Source: Moanibacter sp965226025
GTDB taxonomy: Bacteria > Verrucomicrobiota > Verrucomicrobiia > Opitutales > UBA2987
Direction: 5' to 3'
DNA length: 64,000 bases
Assembly: GCA_965226025.1 (NCBI GenBank)
Contig: CBDDCD010000002.1
Coordinates: forward strand, 868,001 to 932,000
Part shown: piece after piece, positions 1-8,046 of the stretch
Layout: each line of letters starts with the position of its first letter
How positions within the stretch are numbered: the first letter of the stretch is position 1
Translations under genes and position numbers: made by a program
Notes under the pieces: generated by a model
What the model was told of the DNA's origin: nothing
What the model saw: the letters and a program-made list of their open reading frames with translations, nothing else
Databases searched by the model: none

Positions 1-1251
1 GAATGGTTGGGAGAGGAACTTCTGGATCTTTCTTGCCCTAAACACGATCTGCTTATCCTCGGGCGAGAGCTCATCGATCCCCAGAATGGCGATGATATCC
101 TGCAGATCGTTGTAACGCTGCAGAACACTTTGGACACCTCGAGCGACCTGGAAATGCTCCTCCCCGACGATAACAGGATCAAGGGCATTGGAGGTCGAAG
201 AGAGAGGATCAACCGCCGGATAAATTCCCAGCTCCGCGATTCGGCGCTCCAGGACAATGGTCGAATCGAGGTGGGCGAAAGTGGTGGCTGGAGCGGGGTC
301 CGTCAAGTCGTCAGCCGGTACATAAATCGCCTGGAAGGAAGTGATCGAACCCTTCTTGGTTGAAGTGATCCGCTCCTGCAGCAACCCCATCTCCTGGGAG
401 AGGGTCGGCTGGTAACCGACCGACGAAGGCGAGCGCCCAAGCAGAGCTGAGACCTCCGACCCCGCCTGGGAGAATCGAAAGATGTTATCGATGAAAAGAA
501 GGACATCCTGGTTCTGCTCATCGCGGAAGTACTCGGCCATGGTGAGGCCGCTCAAGCCGACCCGCATCCGGGCACCCGGCGGTTCATTCATTTGCCCGTA
601 ACAGAGCGCCACCTTCGAGTTCGAGATGTTTTTCAGATCAATCACGCCGGCTTCGGACATTTCATGGTAGAGATCGTTTCCCTCCCTGGAACGCTCCCCC
701 ACCCCGCAAAAGACGGAATAGCCTCCGTGCGCCTTGGCGATGTTGTTGATCAATTCCATGATAACCACCGTCTTCCCCACGCCGGCGCCGCCGAAAGCGC
801 CCACCTTGCCCCCTTTGATAAAAGGACAGACGAGATCGATCACCTTGATCCCCGTTTCCAGGATATTCGCCTGAATGTCCTGATCGATCAGGGGCGGAGG
901 CGGTCGATGAATGGGATAGCGTTTTTCAAAATCCACCTCGCCTAGTTCGTCGACCGGTTCGCCAATCACGTTAAAGATGCGCCCCAGCACGCCAACACCG
1001 ACCGGAACCGAGATCGAGTCACCCGTATCGATGACTTCCATTCCACGGACCAAGCCTTCCGTCGAAGACATGGCAACGGTGCGTACGATTCCCTCGCCGA
1101 GGTGCTGCTGAACTTCGAGGACAAGTCGGGTTTTCTTTCCTCCGACTTCGAATTTCACTTCCAGCGCTTGATAGATCTCGGGAACCTTTCCCGCGTCGAA
1201 CTGAGCGTCGACCACGGCCCCGATGACTTGCACAATCTTTCCAGTGTTCAT
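1..1251 (-). CDS. atpD: F1 ATP synthase subunit beta (3' end outside window)
   Basis: Catalytic subunit of the F1 sector, which makes ATP from ADP and phosphate using rotation driven by the F0 proton flow. 417 codons are present and the C-terminus lies beyond the left edge. The start is ATG at 1251 with a GGGGA ribosome site about 7 nt upstream; the N-terminus MNTGKIVQVIGAVVDAQF is the usual beta-barrel domain. The P-loop GGAGVGKT lies near residue 152, followed by the GERSREGNDLYHEM stretch with the catalytic Glu, and LLFIDNIFRFSQAGSEVS near residue 250 (Walker B). It is the last visible gene of atpBEFHAGD and follows atpG by about 40 nt; atpC would be expected just outside. Confidence 0.97.
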   Translation of the reverse strand, partial: MNTGKIVQVIGAVVDAQFDAGKVPEIYQALEVKFEVGGKKTRLVLEVQQHLGEGIVRTVAMSSTEGLVRGMEVIDTGDSISVPVGVGVLGRIFNVIGEPVDELGEVDFEKRYPIHRPPPPLIDQDIQANILETGIKVIDLVCPFIKGGKVGAFGGAGVGKTVVIMELINNIAKAHGGYSVFCGVGERSREGNDLYHEMSEAGVIDLKNISNSKVALCYGQMNEPPGARMRVGLSGLTMAEYFRDEQNQDVLLFIDNIFRFSQAGSEVSALLGRSPSSVGYQPTLSQEMGLLQERITSTKKGSITSFQAIYVPADDLTDPAPATTFAHLDSTIVLERRIAELGIYPAVDPLSSTSNALDPVIVGEEHFQVARGVQSVLQRYNDLQDIIAILGIDELSPEDKQIVFRARKIQKFLSQPF

Positions 1252-1289
1252 TTCTGTTTCCCCAAGTTTTTCAAAAATCCGAATGATCG

Positions 1290-2165
1290 TCAGACGGCAA
1301 AACTGGCTGCCGAAATTTCAAGAATCTCCTGAGTGATCGAAGCCTGACGCACCTTGTTGTACTCGAGCGTGAGGTCGTCCACCAAGGAGTTCGCGTTGTC
1401 GGTTGCGGTTTTCATGGCGACCATGCGAGAACTGTGCTCCGAGGCTTTTGCCTCCAGAACCATTTGATAAATCTCTTGCTTGATGTATAGATTGAGAAGC
1501 TCATGGAGGATTTCATCAGCTCCCGGTTCGAAGTGGATTTCCCGATCATCGGTTCGGATTTCCACGGATTCGGCCGCCAGCTCGGCTTCCTTCGCGAAGA
1601 CGGACTTTAGATCCTTAAGCGGAATCAGCGGATTACGAGTCGGTGTCTGGATGAGCGTGTTTTCGAATCGAGAGTAGACGATTTCGATCGTGTCGATCTC
1701 TCCCTCCTCATAGGCCTTGATCATCAATTCCACGGCCGGCCTGACTTCGGCGAATCGAACCTGATCGGTGACCGAGAACTCGGCCACGAGATTCCTTCTC
1801 GCCCGACTCAGAAACTGCGCTCCCTTCCGCCCAAGGGTGACAAACTGCGCCTCGTCTTCAATCTCAGTGAGAAGACGAAACAAATTGGAGTTGAGCGGCC
1901 CGCAGAGTCCCTTGTCTGTGCTGATAAAGAGGATCCCTCTCTGTCGAACCTCGCGCTCCTCGAGAAAGGGGTGCTGAAATTCGGTCACCCTCTCGCCCAC
2001 CGCACTGAGAATTTCAGCCAAGAGGGTGGCATAGGGACGTCCTTGCAGAGCCAGTTCCTGGGCGCGTTTCATCTTCGAAGCCGCCACCAGCTGCATCGCC
2101 CGCGTGATCTGAGACGTGTTCTTGACGCTTCGGATTCGCCGGCGAATATCGCGAGTATTAGGCAT
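1290..2165 (-). CDS. atpG: F1 ATP synthase subunit gamma
   Basis: Central rotor shaft of F1 that couples c-ring rotation to the catalytic beta subunits. 291 residues, the normal family length. The N-terminal helix begins MPNTRDIRRRIRSVKNTSQI and runs into the conserved TRAMQLVAASKM. The C-terminal helix holds SSRMVAMKTATDNANSLVDD and YNKVRQASITQEILEI, the signature of the family. The start ATG lies 5 nt after the atpA stop, so translation is probably coupled to atpA. Confidence 0.97.
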   Translation of the reverse strand: MPNTRDIRRRIRSVKNTSQITRAMQLVAASKMKRAQELALQGRPYATLLAEILSAVGERVTEFQHPFLEEREVRQRGILFISTDKGLCGPLNSNLFRLLTEIEDEAQFVTLGRKGAQFLSRARRNLVAEFSVTDQVRFAEVRPAVELMIKAYEEGEIDTIEIVYSRFENTLIQTPTRNPLIPLKDLKSVFAKEAELAAESVEIRTDDREIHFEPGADEILHELLNLYIKQEIYQMVLEAKASEHSSRMVAMKTATDNANSLVDDLTLEYNKVRQASITQEILEISAASFAV

Positions 2166-2170
2166 CGAAA

Positions 2171-3703
2171 TTAGTCAAAGGTCTTTCGCCAATCCTCGAC
2201 CGCGGATTTGAGCTCTTCGGAAATCTCATCGGTGAGCTCCTTCTGTGACACGATCTTTTCCAAAAGAGCACTCTGCCGAGTTTCAAGGAACTCCTGCAGA
2301 GCGACGCTCGCCTCGACGATCTTGCTCACATCGATATCGTCGAAGTATCCATTCTGCGCCGCCCAGAGTATTCCGACCTGAATCTCAACCGGCTTGGGAG
2401 AGAAGGCGGGCTGTTTGAAGAGTTCGACGAGTCGGGAACCGCGATCGAGTTGCGCCTTGGTTCGAGCATCGAGATCAGAACCGAACTGGGCAAATGCGGC
2501 CAACTCACGGAACTGAGCCAGCTCCAGTTTTATCTGCCCCGCCACCGCTTTACAGGCCTTGATCTGGGCCGCCGAACCCACCCTCGAGACCGACAATCCT
2601 ACCGATATCGCGGGCCGGATGCCCTGGTTAAAGAGATCGGTTTCAAGAAAGATCTGCCCGTCTGTGATCGAAATTACGTTCGTCGGAATATAGGCCGTTA
2701 CGTCCCCAGCTTGCGTTTCGATGATCGGCAGGGCCGTAAGGGAACCGTTACCGTTCTCCTCGTTCAACCGGGCCGACCTCTCGAGAAGCCGGCTATGCAG
2801 GTAAAAAACGTCTCCCGGAAATGCCTCTCGACCGGATGGCCGCTTGAGGATGAGCGAAATCTGTCGATAGGCCACGGCGTGTTTGGAGAGATCGTCGTAG
2901 ACGATCATAGCATCCATCCCGTTCTCCATGAACCATTCCCCAATGGCCGCTCCGGCATAGGGTGCAATATACTGATTGGCCGGGTTGTCCGCGGCCGGGG
3001 CCGATACGATGACCGCATATTCGAGGGCCCCGTTTTCTTCGAGGGTATTGATGGTGCGGGCAACGTTGGCGTTCTTCTGCCCCACCGCCACGTAGATCGA
3101 GTAGAGCGGTCGAAAGTCCGGATCACCGCTTTCCGAGCCCCTTCGATTGATGACCGCCTGATTGATAATCGTGTCGATCGCGATGGTTGTCTTTCCCGTG
3201 GAGCGGTCACCGATAATGAGCTCTCTCTGTCCCCGACCGATCGGAATCATAGAATCGATCGCCATAATCCCGGTCTGCACCGGCTGGTCGACCGGTTTTC
3301 TCGGAATGATACCCGGGGCAACCTTCTCCACCGGATAGTATTCCTCCGAGGCAATCGGTCCCTTACCGTCGATCGGCCTTCCCAGCGCATCGACCACCCT
3401 CCCGAGGAGACCCTTTCCCACCGGAACGGAGAGGAGGCGCCCGGTTGTCTTGACCTCGTCTCCTTCTTTCAGGTGACTGGTTTCTCCCATGATGACGCAG
3501 CCCACTTCATCCTCTTCCAGATTGAGGGCGATTCCAAAGACCTCTCCCGGAAACTCGATCATCTCGTTGTACATCACCTCCGAGAGTCCATCGATCTTCG
3601 CCACACCGTCCGCCACATTAGTTATGGCGCCGGTATTTTTCCTAACGACTTTGGTCTCAAGACTCGCGATCTCCTGCTGAATCTGTTCAACAATCGTGCT
3701 CAT
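2171..3703 (-). CDS. atpA: F1 ATP synthase subunit alpha
   Basis: Non-catalytic nucleotide-binding subunit of F1, alternating with beta in the hexamer. 510 residues, standard length. The P-loop GDRSTGKTTIAIDTIINQ is near residue 170 and the family signature PAISVGLSVSRVGSAAQ near residue 365 contains the arginine finger region. It lies 21 nt downstream of atpH in the same operon. A 439-residue open frame on the opposite strand is only a shadow of this high-GC coding sequence. Confidence 0.98.
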   Translation of the reverse strand: MSTIVEQIQQEIASLETKVVRKNTGAITNVADGVAKIDGLSEVMYNEMIEFPGEVFGIALNLEEDEVGCVIMGETSHLKEGDEVKTTGRLLSVPVGKGLLGRVVDALGRPIDGKGPIASEEYYPVEKVAPGIIPRKPVDQPVQTGIMAIDSMIPIGRGQRELIIGDRSTGKTTIAIDTIINQAVINRRGSESGDPDFRPLYSIYVAVGQKNANVARTINTLEENGALEYAVIVSAPAADNPANQYIAPYAGAAIGEWFMENGMDAMIVYDDLSKHAVAYRQISLILKRPSGREAFPGDVFYLHSRLLERSARLNEENGNGSLTALPIIETQAGDVTAYIPTNVISITDGQIFLETDLFNQGIRPAISVGLSVSRVGSAAQIKACKAVAGQIKLELAQFRELAAFAQFGSDLDARTKAQLDRGSRLVELFKQPAFSPKPVEIQVGILWAAQNGYFDDIDVSKIVEASVALQEFLETRQSALLEKIVSQKELTDEISEELKSAVEDWRKTFD

Positions 3704-3724
3704 GCAGATTTCCCATATTCGTGT

Positions 3725-4123
3725 TCAATCGGCCCTGCCGGAGAGGCCTTCAAGATTACCGGCAATTGAGGATTCAAAGACGTCGTCCGCGATAGTGAAC
3801 CGGATCCCCGCGATCAGATCGGAATTTTCGCGGCTCTGGCTGGTGATGACGCGACCGTAGCGGGCGGAGAGCATATTCTCGATCGATTCCAAAGTATCCG
3901 CTCCAATGCCGCCGGCGTACTCCACCACCGCCTCACTCTTCCGAATCTCCTGCTTGACGTAGTGCAAATAGAGTTTGAGCACCTGTTTCAACTGGCTGGG
4001 AGGCTTTCCCCGGAGTGCCTGCAGAACCCCTTGCACCCGTTCCTCGGAGAGCCGACCGTCCTCGCCCAGGCTGAGCCCGACCAGCCTCCGGGCGAAATCT
4101 TTTTCTGTTTTGTCAGCTAGCAT
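3725..4123 (-). CDS. atpH: F0F1 ATP synthase subunit delta, short form
   Basis: Peripheral stalk subunit that ties F1 to subunit b. Only 132 residues, against about 175-180 in E. coli; the frame has no candidate start that would give the usual length. The C-terminal part ENMLSARYGRVITSQSRENS then LIAGIRFTIADDVFESSIAG is the conserved OSCP/delta end. The gene overlaps atpF by 11 nt (ATG inside the atpF 3' end), so it is translationally coupled. Identity rests on position in the operon and the C-terminal motif; the helical N-terminal domain is shorter than usual. Confidence 0.9.
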   Translation of the reverse strand: MLADKTEKDFARRLVGLSLGEDGRLSEERVQGVLQALRGKPPSQLKQVLKLYLHYVKQEIRKSEAVVEYAGGIGADTLESIENMLSARYGRVITSQSRENSDLIAGIRFTIADDVFESSIAGNLEGLSGRAD

Positions 4124-4685
4124 CTCTGGTCAGCTCTCTCGATGCGGATTCGTTGTAGCGGGAACGCTCCTCTTCAGAGAGGTCCCGTCGCAGGACCTTG
4201 GCCGTGATCTGCACAACCAGCGAGGCGATCTCTCGTCGGACTTCGGAAAACATCCTTGTCCGCTCCATTTCGATCGACTGCTCCGCCCGTATCAGGATGT
4301 CTTCCGCTTTCTCGGCCGCCTCCTTCGACTGCTTCTCCAGCATCGCTTTAGCGCTCTCCCTCGTCTCTTGAACGATCGCCCGCGCCTCCTGATGCGCTTT
4401 CTTCAGCGTTTCCGCCTCCTTCTTCTCCGCCTCCTCCAGCTTCGACTTCATCTCCTCCGCATACTGAAGACCATCGGCGATCTTCTTCTGCCGATCATCG
4501 ATCGTGCTCAGGACCGGTTTGAAGGCAAAGCGGTAGAGAATGAAGGCGACGAGACAGAAGTTTACGATCTGGGCCAGGAGGATTTCCCGTTCAACCTTGA
4601 ACTGTTGCAACAGCTTTCCAACCTGACTAACCTCTTCGCCGGCGTCCTGCGCCGCGGCGGCGAATACAATAAGAGTATCAATCAT
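4113..4685 (-). CDS. atpF: F0 ATP synthase subunit b
   Basis: Peripheral stalk of the ATP synthase. 190 residues: a short N-terminal segment, one membrane helix at about residues 36-55 (ILLAQIVNFCLVAFILYRFA), then a long charged coiled coil rich in Glu, Lys and Ala to the C-terminus. The conserved KPVLSTIDDRQKKIADGL follows the membrane helix. The N-terminus has about 30 residues before the membrane helix, longer than in E. coli. It overlaps atpH and follows atpE. Confidence 0.95.
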   Translation of the reverse strand: MIDTLIVFAAAAQDAGEEVSQVGKLLQQFKVEREILLAQIVNFCLVAFILYRFAFKPVLSTIDDRQKKIADGLQYAEEMKSKLEEAEKKEAETLKKAHQEARAIVQETRESAKAMLEKQSKEAAEKAEDILIRAEQSIEMERTRMFSEVRREIASLVVQITAKVLRRDLSEEERSRYNESASRELTRDAS

Positions 4686-4762
4686 AACTCAAAGAGGAAA
4701 CCGCGCGGCCGGACGCCCAAAACTCGTGGATTCAACATCCGGCCACACAGTTTCCAAGAGGT

Positions 4763-4984
4763 TTACTTGCCCAGGAAAAGGGCATAGAAGGCTACTGCCT
4801 CTGCCAACGCCATCCCGAGAATGGATTGAACCAGGATCTTTCCCGAAGCACCGGGATTTCGACCGACCGCCTCGGCCGCTTTCATGCCGACCAGCCCCAC
4901 CCCGAAGGCAGCGCCGAGGCAACCCAGTCCTCCTTGAAGACCGTAGTGTATACTTCCACTCATTTCTGCGAGTAATTGCATCAT
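4763..4984 (-). CDS. atpE: F0 ATP synthase subunit c
   Basis: Forms the rotating c-ring. 73 residues, two membrane helices joined by a polar loop with the conserved RNPGA. The ion-binding carboxylate is the Glu in GMALAEAVAFYALFL. It is followed by Ala rather than Ser or Thr, and helix 1 lacks the Gln found in sodium-type rings, so a proton-type ring is inferred. It lies between atpB and atpF. The track-like start MMQLLAEM has a second Met at residue 2. Confidence 0.96.
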   Translation of the reverse strand: MMQLLAEMSGSIHYGLQGGLGCLGAAFGVGLVGMKAAEAVGRNPGASGKILVQSILGMALAEAVAFYALFLGK

Positions 4985-5103
4985 CTAATCTTCCTTGTTA
5001 ACGTTAGTTTTCTAATCACGACCACGGCGTCTACACTCGGTGCGGATTGGCTATCGCTGGCATAGTCCCGCCATGGAAATCTTTCAATAAATATGTCCCT
5101 TTA

Positions 5104-5961
5104 CTAATGTGCATGTTCCTCGCCCTCGTGATTGCAGATCAGGCCGATGTAGACTGCGACCAACAAAGTGAACACGAGAGCCTGCACTAGGCCAATTAGA
5201 GTTTCCAGAAAATAAAAGGGGACCGGAACGATCCAAGGAACGATTCCGGTAATGCTGGTCAGGAGATTCTCTCCTCCGAACATGTTCCCATACAGGCGAA
5301 AGGAGAGAGAGACCAACCGCAGAAGAATGGAGACGACTTCGATTATTCCCACTACAAAGAATACAGGAAAAAGAACGAAATAGAGAACCACGGGAACATC
5401 GGATTTTTCAGCCTTGTTTCCGAAGAGATCAAAGAGCACCGCCTTGGGGCCAGCATACTTCATTATAAAGAAGAACCAGGCGACAAAGGACACAATCGCC
5501 AAGGCCAGAGTCATATTCAGATCCGTATTGGCAGGTCGATAAAAGTAGGTCAGATGCCCCGCCTCCTTCACCCCAAAACTGCCAACCCCCGGTAGGAGCC
5601 CGCTCCAATTATGGATCAGAATGAAAGTAAAAAACCCAAGCAGAAGGGGAAAAGTCGGCTTCACCATGCGTTTTCCAACAATGGGGCCGACGATATCGCG
5701 AATCCCTTCGATGAGGCTCTCAACCACGGCCTGTCCTCGTGTCGGGATCAGTTTCGGCCTCCCGCAAGCGAGGCGAAAAATGAGGATGATGCCCAGCGAA
5801 AATACCCAGCTCGTGACCATGGAATTCGTAATCGGAAGCCCCATTACCTCCGTCAGGTGGTAGGCATACGGGGACACTCCACCGGCGTCGCCTTCGGCAT
5901 GAAGCGAAGTCACTGCAAAAAGAATAACGAAGGCGTAGAGCGTTCTCCTAAAGTAGTCCAT
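5104..5961 (-). CDS. atpB: F0 ATP synthase subunit a
   Basis: Stator half-channel for protons against the c-ring. 285 residues with five to six membrane helices. The essential Arg lies in LVSLSFRLYGNMFGGENLL near residue 220, and helix 5 carries FLETLIGLVQALVFTLLVAVY. The N-terminus has an extra hydrophobic segment (residues 8-22, ending in LHAEGDA) that looks like a cleavable signal peptide, a layout I associate with Verrucomicrobiota and relatives. First gene of the minus-strand atp operon; a promoter candidate lies at 6018-6046. Confidence 0.96.
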   Translation of the reverse strand: MDYFRRTLYAFVILFAVTSLHAEGDAGGVSPYAYHLTEVMGLPITNSMVTSWVFSLGIILIFRLACGRPKLIPTRGQAVVESLIEGIRDIVGPIVGKRMVKPTFPLLLGFFTFILIHNWSGLLPGVGSFGVKEAGHLTYFYRPANTDLNMTLALAIVSFVAWFFFIMKYAGPKAVLFDLFGNKAEKSDVPVVLYFVLFPVFFVVGIIEVVSILLRLVSLSFRLYGNMFGGENLLTSITGIVPWIVPVPFYFLETLIGLVQALVFTLLVAVYIGLICNHEGEEHAH

Positions 5962-6017
5962 CAGGCTTCCTGTCGAGACGGTGCCACGACAAGGAGAGTA
6001 TGGTCAATTGCGATGAC

Positions 6018-6046
6018 TTATGAGCCTATGATCTATCTTGCGTCAA
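6018..6046 (-). promoter_or_regulatory. Candidate promoter of the atp operon
   Basis: On the minus strand TTGACG (6046-6041) matches the -35 consensus at five of six positions. After a 17-nt spacer comes TCATAA (6023-6018), a poor -10 match. It lies about 60 nt upstream of the atpB start, where a promoter is needed. Support is the -35 box and position only. Confidence 0.3.
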
Positions 6047-6140
6047 TCTTTCATTTCCAGTTAAGTCCCAATGCCCGGTGGGCAGTACTGGGTGCTCCCT
6101 CAAAGACGTCCTATAGGAGCAGTATCACGACTTGCAGACC

Positions 6141-6311
6141 TTGACCTCCGTGGTGGCGAACCAACATAATCTTAATAACGCTAGGGAGACTTCGGGTGCA
6201 AGCGTGTATCGTGCCGGCCCAAAGAGGTCGCGCGATCTCTTTACGATCCTCATCTTTACTCTGCTCCTTATCGCTCTTATCAGTCAATTCGTGATTGTCT
6301 GGCTGATATGA
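6141..6311 (+). CDS. Possible small membrane protein divergent from atpB
   Basis: A reading frame of about 56 codons starting at TTG 6141 (GTG codons at 6150 and 6153 are alternatives) and ending at TGA 6309-6311. The first 35 residues are polar; the last 20 (LFTILIFTLLLIALISQFVI) form one membrane helix ending in WLI. No clear ribosome site is seen, so this may be chance. It would be a tail-anchored peptide facing away from the atp operon. Function unknown. Confidence 0.25.
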   Translation: MTSVVANQHNLNNARETSGASVYRAGPKRSRDLFTILIFTLLLIALISQFVIVWLI

Positions 6312-6332
6312 TTCGGGCTATCCCGTTTTTTC

Positions 6333-6476
6333 GCGGCGCGTCCGGAGGCCACGCCCTACCACCTGTCGGCGGATCGAGAACTGAATGGAGAGAATGGGCT
6401 GGCTCGTTAAGCCCGGGCTCCGTCATCCTGATGGATTATCCGTAGGCGGTAGGGCGTGGCCGCCGGACGCGCCGCC
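6333..6476. repeat. REP family 1, inverted pair downstream of the RAYT gene
   Basis: Two copies of a roughly 30-bp sequence in opposite orientation: 6333-6363 (GCGGCGCGTCCGGAGGCCAC followed by GCCCTACCACC) and its reverse complement at 6448-6476. The unit contains GGCGCGTCCGG and GGCCACGCCCTACC, is GC-rich, and recurs at least ten times in the window. The pair brackets about 85 bp of unrelated DNA, a BIME-like layout, and lies 15 bp from the end of the RAYT gene. Confidence 0.85.
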
Positions 6477-6491
6477 GAACTGGCAACGGCC

Positions 6492-6956
6492 TCAATCGAC
6501 GAAATCGGTGGTTCTCCAGACGTAAGGCCACTCTTCGGAATTCTCGACTAACCCCTTCCGGACAGGATTATTGAGAATATACGCCTCTTTCTCTTCGAGA
6601 CTGTTCACGTCTCGAATTCGATGGTCGAAGAAATCGCGCTGCCACGAAATACCGATCTTCTTGGCCACATATTCCTTCCATTTGGCGACGACACCTTTCA
6701 TTCTCTCATCCAATGGAAATGCGATCAGACCATGGACATGGTCGGGCATAAGGAGAATCATCCTGACATTCCAGACTCCCTTTCGGTGGCGAAATGCGAC
6801 TGTATCGAAAACGGACGAAGCGGTCTCCCTAACGCATAACTGATTCATTCCTTGGGGAACGCAGTTCACCGTAATAAAGAATATAGATCCTGGCTTTACC
6901 CACGGTGGCGGGGTATGAGGAAGCTGTTTGCGTTCTGGTAAGGACATCCTAGGCAA
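6492..6956 (-). CDS. REP-associated tyrosine transposase (RAYT, Y1 HUH family)
   Basis: 154 residues. Single-strand DNA transposase-like enzyme thought to spread or process REP elements. The HUH motif is MPDHVHGLIAF near residue 71, followed by WKEYVAKKIG with the likely catalytic Tyr, then WQRDFFDHRIR and YILNNPVRKGLV, all typical of the RAYT branch of IS200/IS605 enzymes. REP family 1 pairs flank it on both sides (6333-6476 and 6965-7090), which strongly suggests these are its substrates. Complete frame, no visible damage. Start chosen at MPRMSLPERKQL. Confidence 0.9.
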   Translation of the reverse strand: MPRMSLPERKQLPHTPPPWVKPGSIFFITVNCVPQGMNQLCVRETASSVFDTVAFRHRKGVWNVRMILLMPDHVHGLIAFPLDERMKGVVAKWKEYVAKKIGISWQRDFFDHRIRDVNSLEEKEAYILNNPVRKGLVENSEEWPYVWRTTDFVD

Positions 6957-6964
6957 TACGGGGA

Positions 6965-7090
6965 GCGGCGCGTCCGGCGGCCACGCCCTACCTTCCTACG
7001 GTTAGAACGACGTCTCTGAAGGAAATACGTAGGCCGGTAGGAAGTGGCCTTGCTCCCCTGAGCCTGTCCTGTCGATGGCCAGACGCGCCG
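6965..7090. repeat. REP family 1, inverted pair upstream of the RAYT gene
   Basis: A good copy at 6965-6992 (GGCGCGTCCGGCGGCCACGC then CCTACC) and a degenerate reverse copy split between 7036-7049 (GGTAGGAAGTGGCC) and 7081-7090 (AGACGCGCCG) by about 30 bp of inserted sequence. Together with 6333-6476 it brackets the RAYT gene. Confidence 0.75.
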
Positions 7091-7154
7091 TAATGTCATA
7101 GAATAAGGTATAGGCATTTTCCTCTCCCTTCCAATTGAGCACCTAATCAGTCCC

Positions 7155-7763
7155 CTACACCCGCCGCACCGCCACCAGCGAGTCATGCTGCCCCAGAATC
7201 GCCTGGAAAAATGTCGGCTCTTCAAAAGGCCAGAGACGCTCCGGGTCGAGGTTCCACGCGGAACTGCTATCGATGAGAACCCGTGTCCACTCGAAGTAGG
7301 GTTCATGATCGGTGCGAAAGCAGAGCTCCCCACCCTCCTCCGTCCGTTCCGCGAGCCGGCTGAGAAACGATTCCTGGATGAGTCGCTTCTTATGGTGCCG
7401 CTTCTTCGGCCAGGGATCGGAGAAGATCATGAAGACCCTCGCCAACGTCACCTCCGGAGGCAATGCATCGAGAAACTCGCTCCCCTCCGCTTTGAGAAAA
7501 TCGAGGTTCGACAGCCCCCGATTCTCCTTCTTCCGAAAAGCCCTCTCTAATCGCCGGTTAATGAGATCGATTCCGAGACACTTTTCGTCGGGATGCGCCT
7601 CGGCGTAGGCTGCGAGGAAATGCCCATGCCCGCATCCCACCTCCAGCGTCAAACGAGTGGGTCCTGGAAAAAGCCTCCCACACTCCCGCTCCAGCGCCTC
7701 CCTCCGTTGCCCCACACGCTCGAGGAATTCCTCGTAGGTCCTATGGTTGCCTCTTCCCATCAA
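7155..7763 (-). CDS. trmB: tRNA (guanine-N7)-methyltransferase
   Basis: Transfers a methyl group from S-adenosylmethionine to N7 of G46 in tRNA. 202 residues, near family length. SAM-binding motif LEVGCGHGHFLAAYA is near residue 40, and the family signature FSDPWPKKRHHKKRL near residue 115 contains the substrate-binding DPWPK. The C-terminal FRTDHEPYFEW is also conserved. It stands alone between REP clusters, downstream of mnmG on the same strand but separated by about 280 bp of repeats. Confidence 0.95.
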   Translation of the reverse strand: MMGRGNHRTYEEFLERVGQRREALERECGRLFPGPTRLTLEVGCGHGHFLAAYAEAHPDEKCLGIDLINRRLERAFRKKENRGLSNLDFLKAEGSEFLDALPPEVTLARVFMIFSDPWPKKRHHKKRLIQESFLSRLAERTEEGGELCFRTDHEPYFEWTRVLIDSSSAWNLDPERLWPFEEPTFFQAILGQHDSLVAVRRV

Positions 7764-7878
7764 ATCCCATTCCTCGGAATGCTACGATCGCCTCAATCAT
7801 AGATCATTGGTGCTTAACCTATTATGGAACATCGCTAAGAGGTGAATTCGAATCGATTTGCAGGAATTCGAACGTTTA

Positions 7879-8023
7879 GCGGCGCGTCCGGAGGCCACGC
7901 CCTACCACCCAACGGTTCATCGGTTTCGAGGGAGGAAATGAGTCTTGTTACCCTTTCAGACGGAATCCAGATTCTTCGCCGAACATCTGAAGGGTGGTAG
8001 GGCGTGGCCTCCGGACGCGCCGC
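7879..8023. repeat. REP family 1, inverted pair between mnmG and trmB
   Basis: Forward copy 7879-7910 and reverse copy 7993-8023, both near-identical to the unit at 6333, separated by about 80 bp. They lie directly downstream of the mnmG stop and could fold into a long stem that ends or stabilises the mnmG transcript. Confidence 0.85.
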
Positions 8024-8046
8024 TCTTCCATTGTTCGAGTTCCCCC

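Noticed and set aside
2450..3769. 439-codon open frame on the plus strand
   Set aside because: Lies antisense across atpA; atpA has all catalytic motifs and this frame none. High-GC third positions create such shadows.
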